From Prado023 sp049688395 (GTDB taxonomy: Bacteria; Actinomycetota; Actinomycetes; S36-B12; CAIYMF01): a stretch of DNA of 25,461 bases. The stretch is from contig JBAVKQ010000235.1 in the NCBI GenBank assembly GCA_049688395.1, positions 1 to 25,461 of the forward strand. The letters run 5' to 3'. The translations under genes and the position numbers were made by a program. The notes beneath the pieces were generated by a model that made no database searches, had not been told where the DNA came from, and saw nothing but the letters and a program-made list of their open reading frames with translations. Positions 1-7,333 of this stretch are shown here, one piece after another (the first letter of the stretch is position 1; every line of letters begins with the position of its first letter).

Positions 1-22
1 CGTTGTGGGCAGCGGGCCATGA
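1..22 (+). CDS. 3' end of an upstream gene (partial)
   Basis: One frame enters the window and closes with a TGA at 20-22; the last residues read VVGSGP. Its stop overlaps the ATG of the next gene (ATGA), as expected for translational coupling. The fragment is far too short to identify. If the DUF6390 link to hydrogenases holds, an upstream hydrogenase or hydrogenase-maturation gene is possible, but that is inference. Confidence 0.3.
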
Positions 23-795
23 GCGCCGGGCCCCGCCCCAGCGGTGCGCTGCGGTTCGCCCGGTACGCCTACCCGCCCAACGAGTTGGGCTTCTGCGGGC
101 CGGATGCGGCCGGTCAGATCCTCGAACAGGTGGCGGCCGGAGCCGACGACCCGGACCTGCGCGGCCTGTTGCACCGGTTCGAGGGCGCCTGGCCCTACCT
201 GGAGCTGATCGCCGGCTGCGCGGGGATCGACGACCCGCTCGACGATCGGGTGGTCGAGGCCTACTGGCTGGGCAACGATCTGCTCGACGGGGTCGGGATC
301 ACCGACTTCGGGCGCAGCCTGACCGACCGGTTCCGGCCTCGGGCAGGTGCGGGCTGGTCGGCGCTGGCGGAGGCGATCCCGGCCGGTGCGGTGCCGCACC
401 ACAGCACGCACGTGCTGGCCGTTTACCCGTGGGTCGGGCTGCTGCGGGCGGGGCGCACCGTCGAGCCGTTGCACGTGCTGGATCGCTGCCGCATCCGGTG
501 GGGGCGGGTCGAGTCGGTGCTCGGTGACGAGGTGCTCGTGACCAGCCAGCCCCTGGCGTGGGACGGCCGCGCCCTGTACCTGGGCGCACGGCGGGTCGAG
601 GTCGTGCGAGCGGGCACCGCAGGGGTGCGCCTGGTCACTGACCTCGGCCCCGGCGACTGGTGCGCCCTGCACTGGGACTGGGTCTGCGAACGGCTGGACG
701 CCCGGCGGCTGGCCGCCCTGCAGCACTGGAGCGCAGGCACCCTCGCGCTGGTCAACGCCACCGCGCACCCGGCCCCCGCCGCCGTCCTGAGCTGA
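19..795 (+). CDS. DUF6390 family protein (hydrogenase-associated, function unknown)
   Basis: A 258-residue soluble protein with no signal peptide or membrane segment. It carries the stretches I associate with DUF6390: RYAYPPNELGFCGP near the N-terminus (residues 15-28), WPYLELIAG, VVEAYWLGN, a central VYPWVGLL, VLDRCRIRWG and a C-terminal ALHWDWVCERL. The single Cys, His and Trp residues in these motifs could suit metal or cofactor handling, but no catalytic motif is recognisable. From memory, the family occurs beside actinobacterial [NiFe] hydrogenase genes, so an accessory role there is a reasonable but unproven inference. The start is coupled to the preceding stop (ATGA). A hairpin at its stop codon separates it from cydD 68 bp downstream. 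The family assignment comes from remembered motifs, not a search. Confidence 0.75.
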   Translation: MSAGPRPSGALRFARYAYPPNELGFCGPDAAGQILEQVAAGADDPDLRGLLHRFEGAWPYLELIAGCAGIDDPLDDRVVEAYWLGNDLLDGVGITDFGRSLTDRFRPRAGAGWSALAEAIPAGAVPHHSTHVLAVYPWVGLLRAGRTVEPLHVLDRCRIRWGRVESVLGDEVLVTSQPLAWDGRALYLGARRVEVVRAGTAGVRLVTDLGPGDWCALHWDWVCERLDARRLAALQHWSAGTLALVNATAHPAPAAVLS

Positions 796-815
796 CCCGC
801 GGCCGACGGGGTCGG
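792..815 (+). terminator. hairpin overlapping the DUF6390 stop codon
   Basis: CTGACCC (792-798) pairs with GGGTCGG (809-815) through seven base pairs including one T-G wobble, with a 10-nt loop. No T-run follows, so this is at best a weak or Rho-assisted terminator or attenuator ahead of cydD. Confidence 0.3.
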
Positions 816-863
816 GCGCCAGATCCGGTCGGGCCACGGCGTGCGGTGGGTGAGAATGGACCG

Positions 864-2537
864 GTGAAGCCCCTGGACCCGCGGCTGCTGGCGCATGCGC
901 GCGCCACCCGCACGTTCCTGGTGGCCGCGGTGGCGATCGGCGCGGCCTCCGCGCTGCTGATCGTGGCCCAGGCGGTGCTGATCGCCCGGGTCGTGGTCGA
1001 CGCGTTCCAGTCCGGGGCGGATGTGGTCGATCTGCGTACCCCCCTGCTGCTGATCGCCGCGATCGCCGTCGGGCGGGCGGTGCTGGCCTGGGCTGCCGAG
1101 GCCGTCGGGCACCGCGCCGCGGCCAGCGCCACCTCCCAGCTGCGCCTGCAGGTCGTGGAGCGTGCGCTCCTCCTGGGCCCCGCGCACTTCTCCGGCCACG
1201 GGGCCGGCGAGCTGACCTCCCTGGTCACCCGCAGCGGCCCGGCGCTGGACAGCTACTTCTCCCGCTACCTGCCCCAACTCGTGCTGGCCGTGGTCATCCC
1301 GCTGATCGCCGGCACCGTGATCCTCACCCAGGACGTGCTCTCGGCGGTCATCATCGCGCTCACCATCCCGGCCATCCCGGTGTTCATGAGCCTGATCGGC
1401 CGGTACACCCAGGCCCGGGTGGACCGGCAGTGGAACACCCTGGGCACGCTCAGCGGGCACTTCCTCGACGTGGTCGAGGGCCTGCCCACGCTCAAGGTGT
1501 TCAACCGGGCCCGCGCCCAGGCCCAGACGGTGCGCCGGGTCGGCGAGGCCTACCGCGAGGCCACGATGGGGGTGCTGCGGATCTCGTTCCTGTCCTCGAT
1601 GGTGCTCGAACTCCTGGCCACCCTGTCGGTGGCGTTGATCGCCGTGGCCATCGGCCTGCGCCTGATCGAGGGGGACATCGACCTGCACAGCGGCCTGACC
1701 GTGCTGATCCTTGCCCCCGAGGTCTACCTGCCCCTGCGGATGGTCGGCGTGCACTTCCACGCCGCGGCCGACGGGGTGGGCGCTGCCGAGCGGATGTTCG
1801 CCGTGCTCGAGGCGCCGGAGCCGATCCCGGGCACCGGGCAGGTCGATGCGGCCACCGCCACGATCACGGTGCGCGACCTGCACGTGCGCTACGGCGACCG
1901 GGTGGCCGTGCCGGGGGTGACCCTGGCGATCCGCCCCGGGCGGATGACCGCGCTGGTCGGGCCGTCGGGCTGCGGGAAGTCCACCCTGCTCTCGGTGCTC
2001 CTGGGGCTGGTCGGCCCACCGGCCGCGCAGGTCAGCGGGACGGTCGGGATCACCGACGCCACCGGGCGCACGCTGCCGCTGGCCGATCTGGACCTCCCCG
2101 CCTGGCGGGCCCAGCTCGGCTGGGTGCCCCAAGCCCCCTCGATGCTGGCCGGCACCGTGGCGGACAACGTGCGCCTGGGCCGCCCCGGCTTCAGCGACGA
2201 CCAGGTGCTCGCGGCCCTGCGCGCGGCCGGCCTGGCTGTGGGCGACGAACTGCCCCATGGTCTGGACACACCCATCTCCGAGGGCGGTGCCGGGGTGTCG
2301 GTGGGGCAGGCCCGCCGCATCGGGCTGGCCCGCGCACTGCTGGCCGACCCCGCGATCCTGCTGCTCGACGAGCCGACCGCGGCGCTGGACGGCAGCCGTG
2401 AGGCGGAGGTGGGCGCGACCGCCGCCGCCCTGGTCGCCAGCGGGCGCACCGTGGTCGTGGTCACCCACCGGGCCTCGATCATCGACGCCGCCGACGATGT
2501 CGTGGACCTCTCCGGCGTCGCAGTGGGTGCCTCGTGA
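864..2537 (+). CDS. cydD: CydD, thiol reductant ABC exporter subunit
   Basis: A half-transporter of 557 residues. With CydC it forms the heterodimeric exporter that moves reduced thiols (glutathione/cysteine in E. coli) out of the cytoplasm and is needed to assemble cytochrome bd. An N-terminal six-helix membrane domain (about residues 15-300) is followed by an ATPase domain: Walker A GPSGCGKST (366-374), signature VSVGQ (478-482), Walker B ILLLDE (498-503) and switch His535. The signature is degenerate, with Val at the third position of LSGGQ. I chose the GTG at 864 because MKPLDPRLLAHARATR is the usual CydD N-terminus; upstream in-frame sequence is Arg/Pro-rich and unlike protein. There is no Shine-Dalgarno. 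A weak -10 (GAGAAT, 852-857) ends 6 nt before the GTG, so a leaderless mRNA is possible. The stop overlaps the cydC start (GTGA). Confidence 0.93.
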   Translation: MKPLDPRLLAHARATRTFLVAAVAIGAASALLIVAQAVLIARVVVDAFQSGADVVDLRTPLLLIAAIAVGRAVLAWAAEAVGHRAAASATSQLRLQVVERALLLGPAHFSGHGAGELTSLVTRSGPALDSYFSRYLPQLVLAVVIPLIAGTVILTQDVLSAVIIALTIPAIPVFMSLIGRYTQARVDRQWNTLGTLSGHFLDVVEGLPTLKVFNRARAQAQTVRRVGEAYREATMGVLRISFLSSMVLELLATLSVALIAVAIGLRLIEGDIDLHSGLTVLILAPEVYLPLRMVGVHFHAAADGVGAAERMFAVLEAPEPIPGTGQVDAATATITVRDLHVRYGDRVAVPGVTLAIRPGRMTALVGPSGCGKSTLLSVLLGLVGPPAAQVSGTVGITDATGRTLPLADLDLPAWRAQLGWVPQAPSMLAGTVADNVRLGRPGFSDDQVLAALRAAGLAVGDELPHGLDTPISEGGAGVSVGQARRIGLARALLADPAILLLDEPTAALDGSREAEVGATAAALVASGRTVVVVTHRASIIDAADDVVDLSGVAVGAS

Positions 2538-4498
2538 GCCGACAGACCGACGTTGTTTCATCGATCCAGCACTTGGAACGCCAGATCGATGAGACAAGCC
2601 CGGTCCGAGCACCACTGCGCCGGTTGTGGGCGCTGGCCGACCCGCAGCGCTGGCGCCTGGCGCTGGCCATCCTGCTGGCGACCCTTGCCCTGTTCAGCGC
2701 GGTCGGCCTGCTGGTCACCTCTGCGTGGCTGATCTCCCGGGCCTCCCAGCAGCCGCCGGTGCTCACCCTGCAGGTGGCGATCGTGGGGGTGCGTGCGTTC
2801 GGGCTGAGCCGCGGCGTGTTCCGCTACGCCGAGCGCCTGGTCGGCCACGATGCGGCGTTCCGCAGCCTGACCACCCTGCGCGTGGCTGTCTTCGAGCGCC
2901 TGGAGAGGCTGTCCCCCGCGGGCCTGGGACAGTACCGGCGCGGGGATCTGCTGGCCCGGCTGGTCGGCGACGTCGACTCGGCCGTCGACCTGATCGTGCG
3001 GGTGCTGATCCCAGGGATCGCCGGACTGCTCGCCGGCCTGTTGGCCGCGCTGCTGGGGTTGGCCATCCTGCCGGCCGCCGGGATCGCGCTGCTGCTGCTG
3101 CTCGTCGTGGCCGGGGTGGCCAGCCCGCTGCTGACGGCCCGGCTGGGCACCCGGTCCCAGCACGCCCGGGCCGCCGCCGAGGGTCGGCTGACCGCCGCGG
3201 TGGTCACCAGCCTGGACGCTGCTCCCGAGTTGCTGGCCTACGGGGCCATCGACCGAGCGGTAGCTGATGTGGCCGCCGCGGACGCGGAGCTGACCGCGCT
3301 GGACCGCCGGGCAGCCACCGCGTCCGGGCTCGGTGACGCCCTGGCGGCGCTGTGGACCGGGCTGACCATCGCGGCCAGCCTCGGCCTGGGCGTGAGCGCC
3401 GTGCGCGCCGGGGAGCTGAACGGCGTCTGGCTGGCCGCGCTGGCGCTGATCCCGCTGGCGATGGCCGACGTGCTGGCCGGGATGCCGGCCGCCGCATTGG
3501 CCGGGGCCCGGGTGACCGGCGCCGCCCGGCGGATCTTCGAGGTGATGGACTCCCCGGACCCCGTGCCCGCCGGCCCGAACAGCCCCATCGGCCACTCGGA
3601 CGAGCCGCCCACCGCCGCCCAGCCCGCTACCGACCAGCCCACTGCGCACCAGCCCCGCGCCGGGGTCCCGCTGACCCTGGCTGGTATGGCCGCGCGCTAC
3701 CCGGGGGCCGTGCAGGACGCGGTGTCCGGCGTGGACCTGGACCTGGCCCCGGGCCGGCGGATCGCACTCGTGGGACCCAGCGGCTCGGGCAAGTCGACGG
3801 TGGCCAGCGTGCTGCTGCGCCTGCTCGACCACCGCGCCGGCCGCTACGAGTTGGCCGGGCGCGACGTGCGCGACCTCGGCGAACAGGCGGTCCGGGCGGC
3901 CGTCACCGCTGTGGACCAGCGCTCGCACCTCTTCGACACGACCATCGAGGAGAACCTGCGCCTGGCCAACCGGGGCGCCGACTCCGCGGCCCTGCGCGCG
4001 GCGATCGAGGGGGCCCGGCTGGCCGAGTGGGTCGACAGCCTGCCCGACGGGCTGGCCACCCGGGTCGGCGCACACGGCTCGGCGGTCTCCGGCGGACAGG
4101 CCCAACGGATCGCGCTGGCCCGGGTGCTGCTGGCCGACCGACCGATCGTGGTCCTCGACGAGCCCGGTGAGCACCTCGACCCCGCCATGGCTGACGAGGT
4201 CACCTCTGCGGCCCTGACCAGCACCATCGGTCGCAGCGTGCTGCTGATCACCCACCGGATGACGCACACTGCCGACTGCGACGAGGTGATCGTGCTCGCC
4301 GAGGGCCGGGTCACCGCGTACGGGGCGCCGAGCGACCTGAGCGCGGGCTGGTACGCCGAGGCGCTGGCCCGCGAGCAGGGGGTTGCCCGGAGCGCTGCAG
4401 GGCCGGTGCCGCCCACGAACCCGGCCCCCCACGCGCAGGCCCCCCAGGCGCAGACCCCCCAGGCGCAGCAGGAGCACGAGGAGTCCGAGGATGGCTGA
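2534..4498 (+). CDS. cydC: CydC, thiol reductant ABC exporter subunit
   Basis: A 654-residue partner of CydD. The membrane domain carries the CydC hallmark SRGVFRYAERLVGHD (92-106). The ATPase domain has Walker A GPSGSGKST (414-422), an essentially intact signature VSGGQ (518-522), Walker B VVLDE (539-543) and switch His574. The EHLD after Walker B is also typical of CydC. A Pro/Thr/Gln-rich linker (about 343-378) joins the two domains. The C-terminal tail (about 620-654) is a low-complexity Ala/Pro/Gln/Glu extension encoded partly by 15-bp tandem repeats and is probably dispensable. The GTG start overlaps the cydD stop by 4 nt, and the 3' end overlaps the kinase start by 8 nt, so the three genes are coupled. 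The stand-alone cydDC order fits actinobacterial cyd operons, but here cydAB lie on the other strand. Confidence 0.94.
   Translation: MSRQTDVVSSIQHLERQIDETSPVRAPLRRLWALADPQRWRLALAILLATLALFSAVGLLVTSAWLISRASQQPPVLTLQVAIVGVRAFGLSRGVFRYAERLVGHDAAFRSLTTLRVAVFERLERLSPAGLGQYRRGDLLARLVGDVDSAVDLIVRVLIPGIAGLLAGLLAALLGLAILPAAGIALLLLLVVAGVASPLLTARLGTRSQHARAAAEGRLTAAVVTSLDAAPELLAYGAIDRAVADVAAADAELTALDRRAATASGLGDALAALWTGLTIAASLGLGVSAVRAGELNGVWLAALALIPLAMADVLAGMPAAALAGARVTGAARRIFEVMDSPDPVPAGPNSPIGHSDEPPTAAQPATDQPTAHQPRAGVPLTLAGMAARYPGAVQDAVSGVDLDLAPGRRIALVGPSGSGKSTVASVLLRLLDHRAGRYELAGRDVRDLGEQAVRAAVTAVDQRSHLFDTTIEENLRLANRGADSAALRAAIEGARLAEWVDSLPDGLATRVGAHGSAVSGGQAQRIALARVLLADRPIVVLDEPGEHLDPAMADEVTSAALTSTIGRSVLLITHRMTHTADCDEVIVLAEGRVTAYGAPSDLSAGWYAEALAREQGVARSAAGPVPPTNPAPHAQAPQAQTPQAQQEHEESEDG
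4433..4468 (+). repeat. 15-bp tandem repeat in the cydC tail
   Basis: Two copies of a 15-bp unit (4433-4447 GCGCAGGCCCCCCAG and 4448-4462 GCGCAGACCCCCCAG) plus a 6-bp partial copy encode the repeated residues AQxPQ at the CydC C-terminus. The copies differ at one base. The unit preserves reading frame, so copy-number change would only alter tail length. Confidence 0.8.
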
Positions 4499-6179
4499 CC
4501 AGCACGAGCGCGGACTGTTCAGCGCGGTGGTGTCGGTGGCCGCCGGGCTCGAGCTCGGCGCCACGCTGCGTCGGATCGTCGCGTCCGCGGTCGACCTCGT
4601 CGACGCCTCCTACGGCGCGCTGGGCGTGCTCGGGGCCGACGGACAGCTCTCGGAGTTCGTCCATGTCGGCATCGACCAGGCCACCCAGGCCGAGATCGGC
4701 GACCTGCCCCGCGGCCGCGGGATCCTGGGCCTGCTGGTCAAGCACCCGGTGCCGATCCGCCTGGACGACATGACCAGCCATCCCTCGGCGGTCGGGTTCC
4801 CGGCGGGCCATCCGCCGATGAAGTCCTTCCTGGGCGTGCCGGTGAAGGTGCGCGGGCAGGTGTTCGGCAACCTCTACCTGACCGACAAGCGCGGCGCGCA
4901 AGGCTTCAGCACCGCCGACGAGCGCACCGTCACCGCCCTGGCTGCGGCAGCCGGCGTGGCCATCGACAACGCCCGGCTCTACGAGCGCTCGGTCATGCGG
5001 GAACGCTGGCAGGCCGCCGTGGCGCAGATGCACGGGGCCGTCCTGGACGGGGCGGATGCCGGCGAGGTCCTGACGCTGGGCACCACCCGGGCTGCTGAGC
5101 TGGTCAACGCGCGGGCGGGCATCGTGGCGCTGCCCTCGCCGGCCGGGGTGCTGCGGGTGGAGATCGTGGTCAGCGACCTGGGCTCCAGTGCCCGGGCCTC
5201 GCGCTGGCGGGTGGGCGGCCCGGATGTCCCCCTCGACGACTCCGCGCTGGCCCGTTGGCGCGGCGCGGCTCCCGATGAGGACGGCCCCATCGCGCGGAGC
5301 TTCACCTCCGGGGAACCGGTCGAGGGTGTGGAGCGTCTCGCCGGTGGCGCGGCCGTGCCCGGTGCCGACCTCGACGAGGGGGCCTGCGACGAGCTGCCCG
5401 TCCTGGCCCTGCCGCTACAGACCCCCGAAGGGGTGCTCGGAGTGCTCGCCCTGGTCCTGCGACCCGGGGACAGCCTGACCCAGGAGCGTCGCGAGCTGGC
5501 GTCCAACTGCGCGGGTCAGGCAGCCCTGGCCCTGATGCTGGCCCGTGGCCGGCGCGAGAAGGAGCGCAACGTCCTGCTCGAGGAGCGCGACCGGATCGCC
5601 CGCGACCTGCACGACCTGGTCATCCAGCGGCTGTTCGCCACCGGCATCTCGCTGTCCGGAGCGGCCCGGGTCAAGGAGACCCCGAGGCCGGTCGTCGACC
5701 GGCTCGAGTCGGCCGTCGACGCGCTGGACACGACCGTCCGGGAGATCCGGGCCACCATCTTCGAGCTGCACCAACCGGTCGGCCATGCCGTGGGCGGTGT
5801 GCGGGGACGGGTCCTGGAGGAGGCCGCGGCCGCCACGGTCGTGCTGGGGCACTCCCCCTCCACCCGATTCTCCGGGGCCGTGGACGCCTTGGTCGACGAC
5901 GGCCTGGCCGGTGACCTGCTCGGTGCGCTGCGCGAGGCGTTGGCCAACGTGGCCAAGCACGCCCAGGCCGACCGGGTCGAGGTGCTGGTGGCCGCCGAGA
6001 ACGACACCGTCCTGCTGCAGGTGACCGACGACGGGGTGGGAGTGCCCCGGGAGCTGGGTCGACGCTCCGGGCTGCTCAACCTCGCCGAGCGGGCCGAGCG
6101 CTACGGCGGCACGTGCACGATCACAACCGGCGCGGGTGGCGGATCGGTGCTGAGCTGGCGGGTCCCCCAGCCCAGGTGA
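4491..6179 (+). CDS. DosS/DosT-like GAF-GAF sensor histidine kinase, predicted heme O2 sensor
   Basis: A 562-residue soluble kinase: GAF-A (about 18-165), GAF-B (about 185-350), HisKA_3 dimerisation domain with phospho-acceptor His374 in RDLHDLVIQRLF, and an HATPase_c domain (N486, DDGVGVP around 513-519, GGSVLSW near the end). Aligning by eye with M. tuberculosis DosS, His107 in GHPPM matches the heme-proximal His149, Tyr129 matches the distal Tyr171, and Gly45 sits where DosS has Glu87. DosT has Gly there too, and that Gly is known to open the O2 channel. I therefore infer a direct O2 sensor. The N-terminus is about 40 residues shorter than DosS. The ATG at 4491 has a GGAG seven bases upstream and overlaps cydC by 8 nt. 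No response regulator lies in the window, so the partner must be elsewhere. Confidence 0.9.
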   Translation: MADQHERGLFSAVVSVAAGLELGATLRRIVASAVDLVDASYGALGVLGADGQLSEFVHVGIDQATQAEIGDLPRGRGILGLLVKHPVPIRLDDMTSHPSAVGFPAGHPPMKSFLGVPVKVRGQVFGNLYLTDKRGAQGFSTADERTVTALAAAAGVAIDNARLYERSVMRERWQAAVAQMHGAVLDGADAGEVLTLGTTRAAELVNARAGIVALPSPAGVLRVEIVVSDLGSSARASRWRVGGPDVPLDDSALARWRGAAPDEDGPIARSFTSGEPVEGVERLAGGAAVPGADLDEGACDELPVLALPLQTPEGVLGVLALVLRPGDSLTQERRELASNCAGQAALALMLARGRREKERNVLLEERDRIARDLHDLVIQRLFATGISLSGAARVKETPRPVVDRLESAVDALDTTVREIRATIFELHQPVGHAVGGVRGRVLEEAAAATVVLGHSPSTRFSGAVDALVDDGLAGDLLGALREALANVAKHAQADRVEVLVAAENDTVLLQVTDDGVGVPRELGRRSGLLNLAERAERYGGTCTITTGAGGGSVLSWRVPQPR

Positions 6180-6211
6180 GGCGAACAGGCCATGTACGGC
6201 CAACGACCGAA

Positions 6212-6240
6212 GGCTCGGCCCCCTCGCGGGAGGCCGGGCC
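6212..6240. terminator. bidirectional terminator-like hairpin between the kinase gene and cydB
   Basis: An arm at 6212-6224 pairs with 6228-6240: 13 positions with two T-G wobbles, one C-A mismatch and a 3-nt loop. It sits in the 94-bp gap between convergent genes and would serve both strands. There is no T-run, which is usual for GC-rich actinobacteria. Confidence 0.5.
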
Positions 6241-6273
6241 TGCGGTCCGTCGAAGGTCCCGGCCGCGGGCGCC

Positions 6274-7314
6274 TCAGAGCGGCACGTGGTCCAGGGAGCC
6301 GTGGTGCGGATCCACGATGTCCTCGGCGCTGATCCGCTTGCGGAAGATCCAGTACGTCCAGCCCTGGTAGAGCAGGACGATCGGGGTGAACACCACGGCC
6401 ACCCAGGTCATGATCGTCAGCGTGTAGTCCGTGGAGGACGCGTTCTCGGTGGTCAGGCTCGGCCCCGGGTTGCCCGGCATCACGTTCGGGAACAGCATCC
6501 CGAACAGCGAGATCACGGCCAGGGCGATCGTCAGCGCGCTGAACACGAACGCCCACCCCTCGGAGCGCTTGGCGTGCATGGCCATCGCGACCAGCCAGCT
6601 CGCCGCGGCGGCCAGCACCGGGATCCAGGTCCACAGCTTGTCGGTGAACGCCAGCTCGGCCCAGACCAGGAACACCACGGCCAGCACGGTGGCCACCGCC
6701 CCGGTGCGCATGCCGACCTTGTGCGCGCTGTCGCGGATCGAGCCGTGTGTCTTCAGCGACAGGAAGATCGCGCCGTGGGTCAGGAAGATTGCCACGAACG
6801 TCACGCCGCCGAGCAGGCCGAACGGGTTGAGCAGGTTGAAGAAGCCACCGGCGTACTCGATGTTGCCGGTGCTGGCTGACTCCTCCAGCGGAACGCCGCG
6901 CACGATGTTGGCGAACGCCACGCCCCAGAGCAGCGCCGGCACGAAGGAGCCGAAGACGATGGCGGCATCCCAGCGGGCGCGCCACTGGCCATCGGAACGC
7001 TTGCTCCGGTACTCGAAGGCCACCCCGCGCAGGATCAGTGCGACCAGGATCAGGAACAGCGGCAGGTAGAACCCGCTGAACAGGGTCGCGTACCACTCGG
7101 GGAAGGCCGCGAAGGTCGCGCCACCGGCGACCAGGACCCACACCTCGTTGCCGTCCCAGACCGGGCCCAGCGTGGTGATCATCGCGCGCCGCTCGGCCTC
7201 GGTCTTCCCGATCACCGGCAGCAGCATGCCCACGCCGAAGTCGAAGCCCTCGAGGACGAAGTACCCGATCCACAGCACTGCGATCAGGATGAACCAGACT
7301 GTCGTCAGCTCCAT
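6274..7314 (-). CDS. cydB: CydB, cytochrome bd ubiquinol/menaquinol oxidase subunit II
   Basis: A 346-residue polytopic membrane protein and the second subunit of cytochrome bd, the high-affinity terminal oxidase that reduces O2 to water with quinol electrons. The N-terminus (WFILIAVLWIGYFVLEGFDF), the GPVWDGNEVWVLVAGGATFAAFP-type stretch (about residues 50-71), RGVAFEYRSK and the C-terminal LLYQGWTYWIFRKR are family signatures. About eight or nine hydrophobic segments are visible, as expected. The ATG at 7314 is preceded by AGAGGA seven bases upstream. It begins 19 bp after the cydA stop, so the two form one operon transcribed as cydAB. Length is close to the family norm and all signature blocks are intact. 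Confidence 0.96.
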   Translation of the reverse strand: MELTTVWFILIAVLWIGYFVLEGFDFGVGMLLPVIGKTEAERRAMITTLGPVWDGNEVWVLVAGGATFAAFPEWYATLFSGFYLPLFLILVALILRGVAFEYRSKRSDGQWRARWDAAIVFGSFVPALLWGVAFANIVRGVPLEESASTGNIEYAGGFFNLLNPFGLLGGVTFVAIFLTHGAIFLSLKTHGSIRDSAHKVGMRTGAVATVLAVVFLVWAELAFTDKLWTWIPVLAAAASWLVAMAMHAKRSEGWAFVFSALTIALAVISLFGMLFPNVMPGNPGPSLTTENASSTDYTLTIMTWVAVVFTPIVLLYQGWTYWIFRKRISAEDIVDPHHGSLDHVPL

Positions 7315-7333
7315 GTCAGTTCCTCTCGATCGA

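Noticed and set aside
423..2615. A 730-residue open frame antisense to DUF6390/cydD
   Set aside because: Composition is Gly/Arg/His/Gln-rich with no motifs. It mirrors the GC-rich third positions of the genes on the other strand. The same applies to the long antisense frames under cydC (2558-4564) and the phosphatase (8901-11327).
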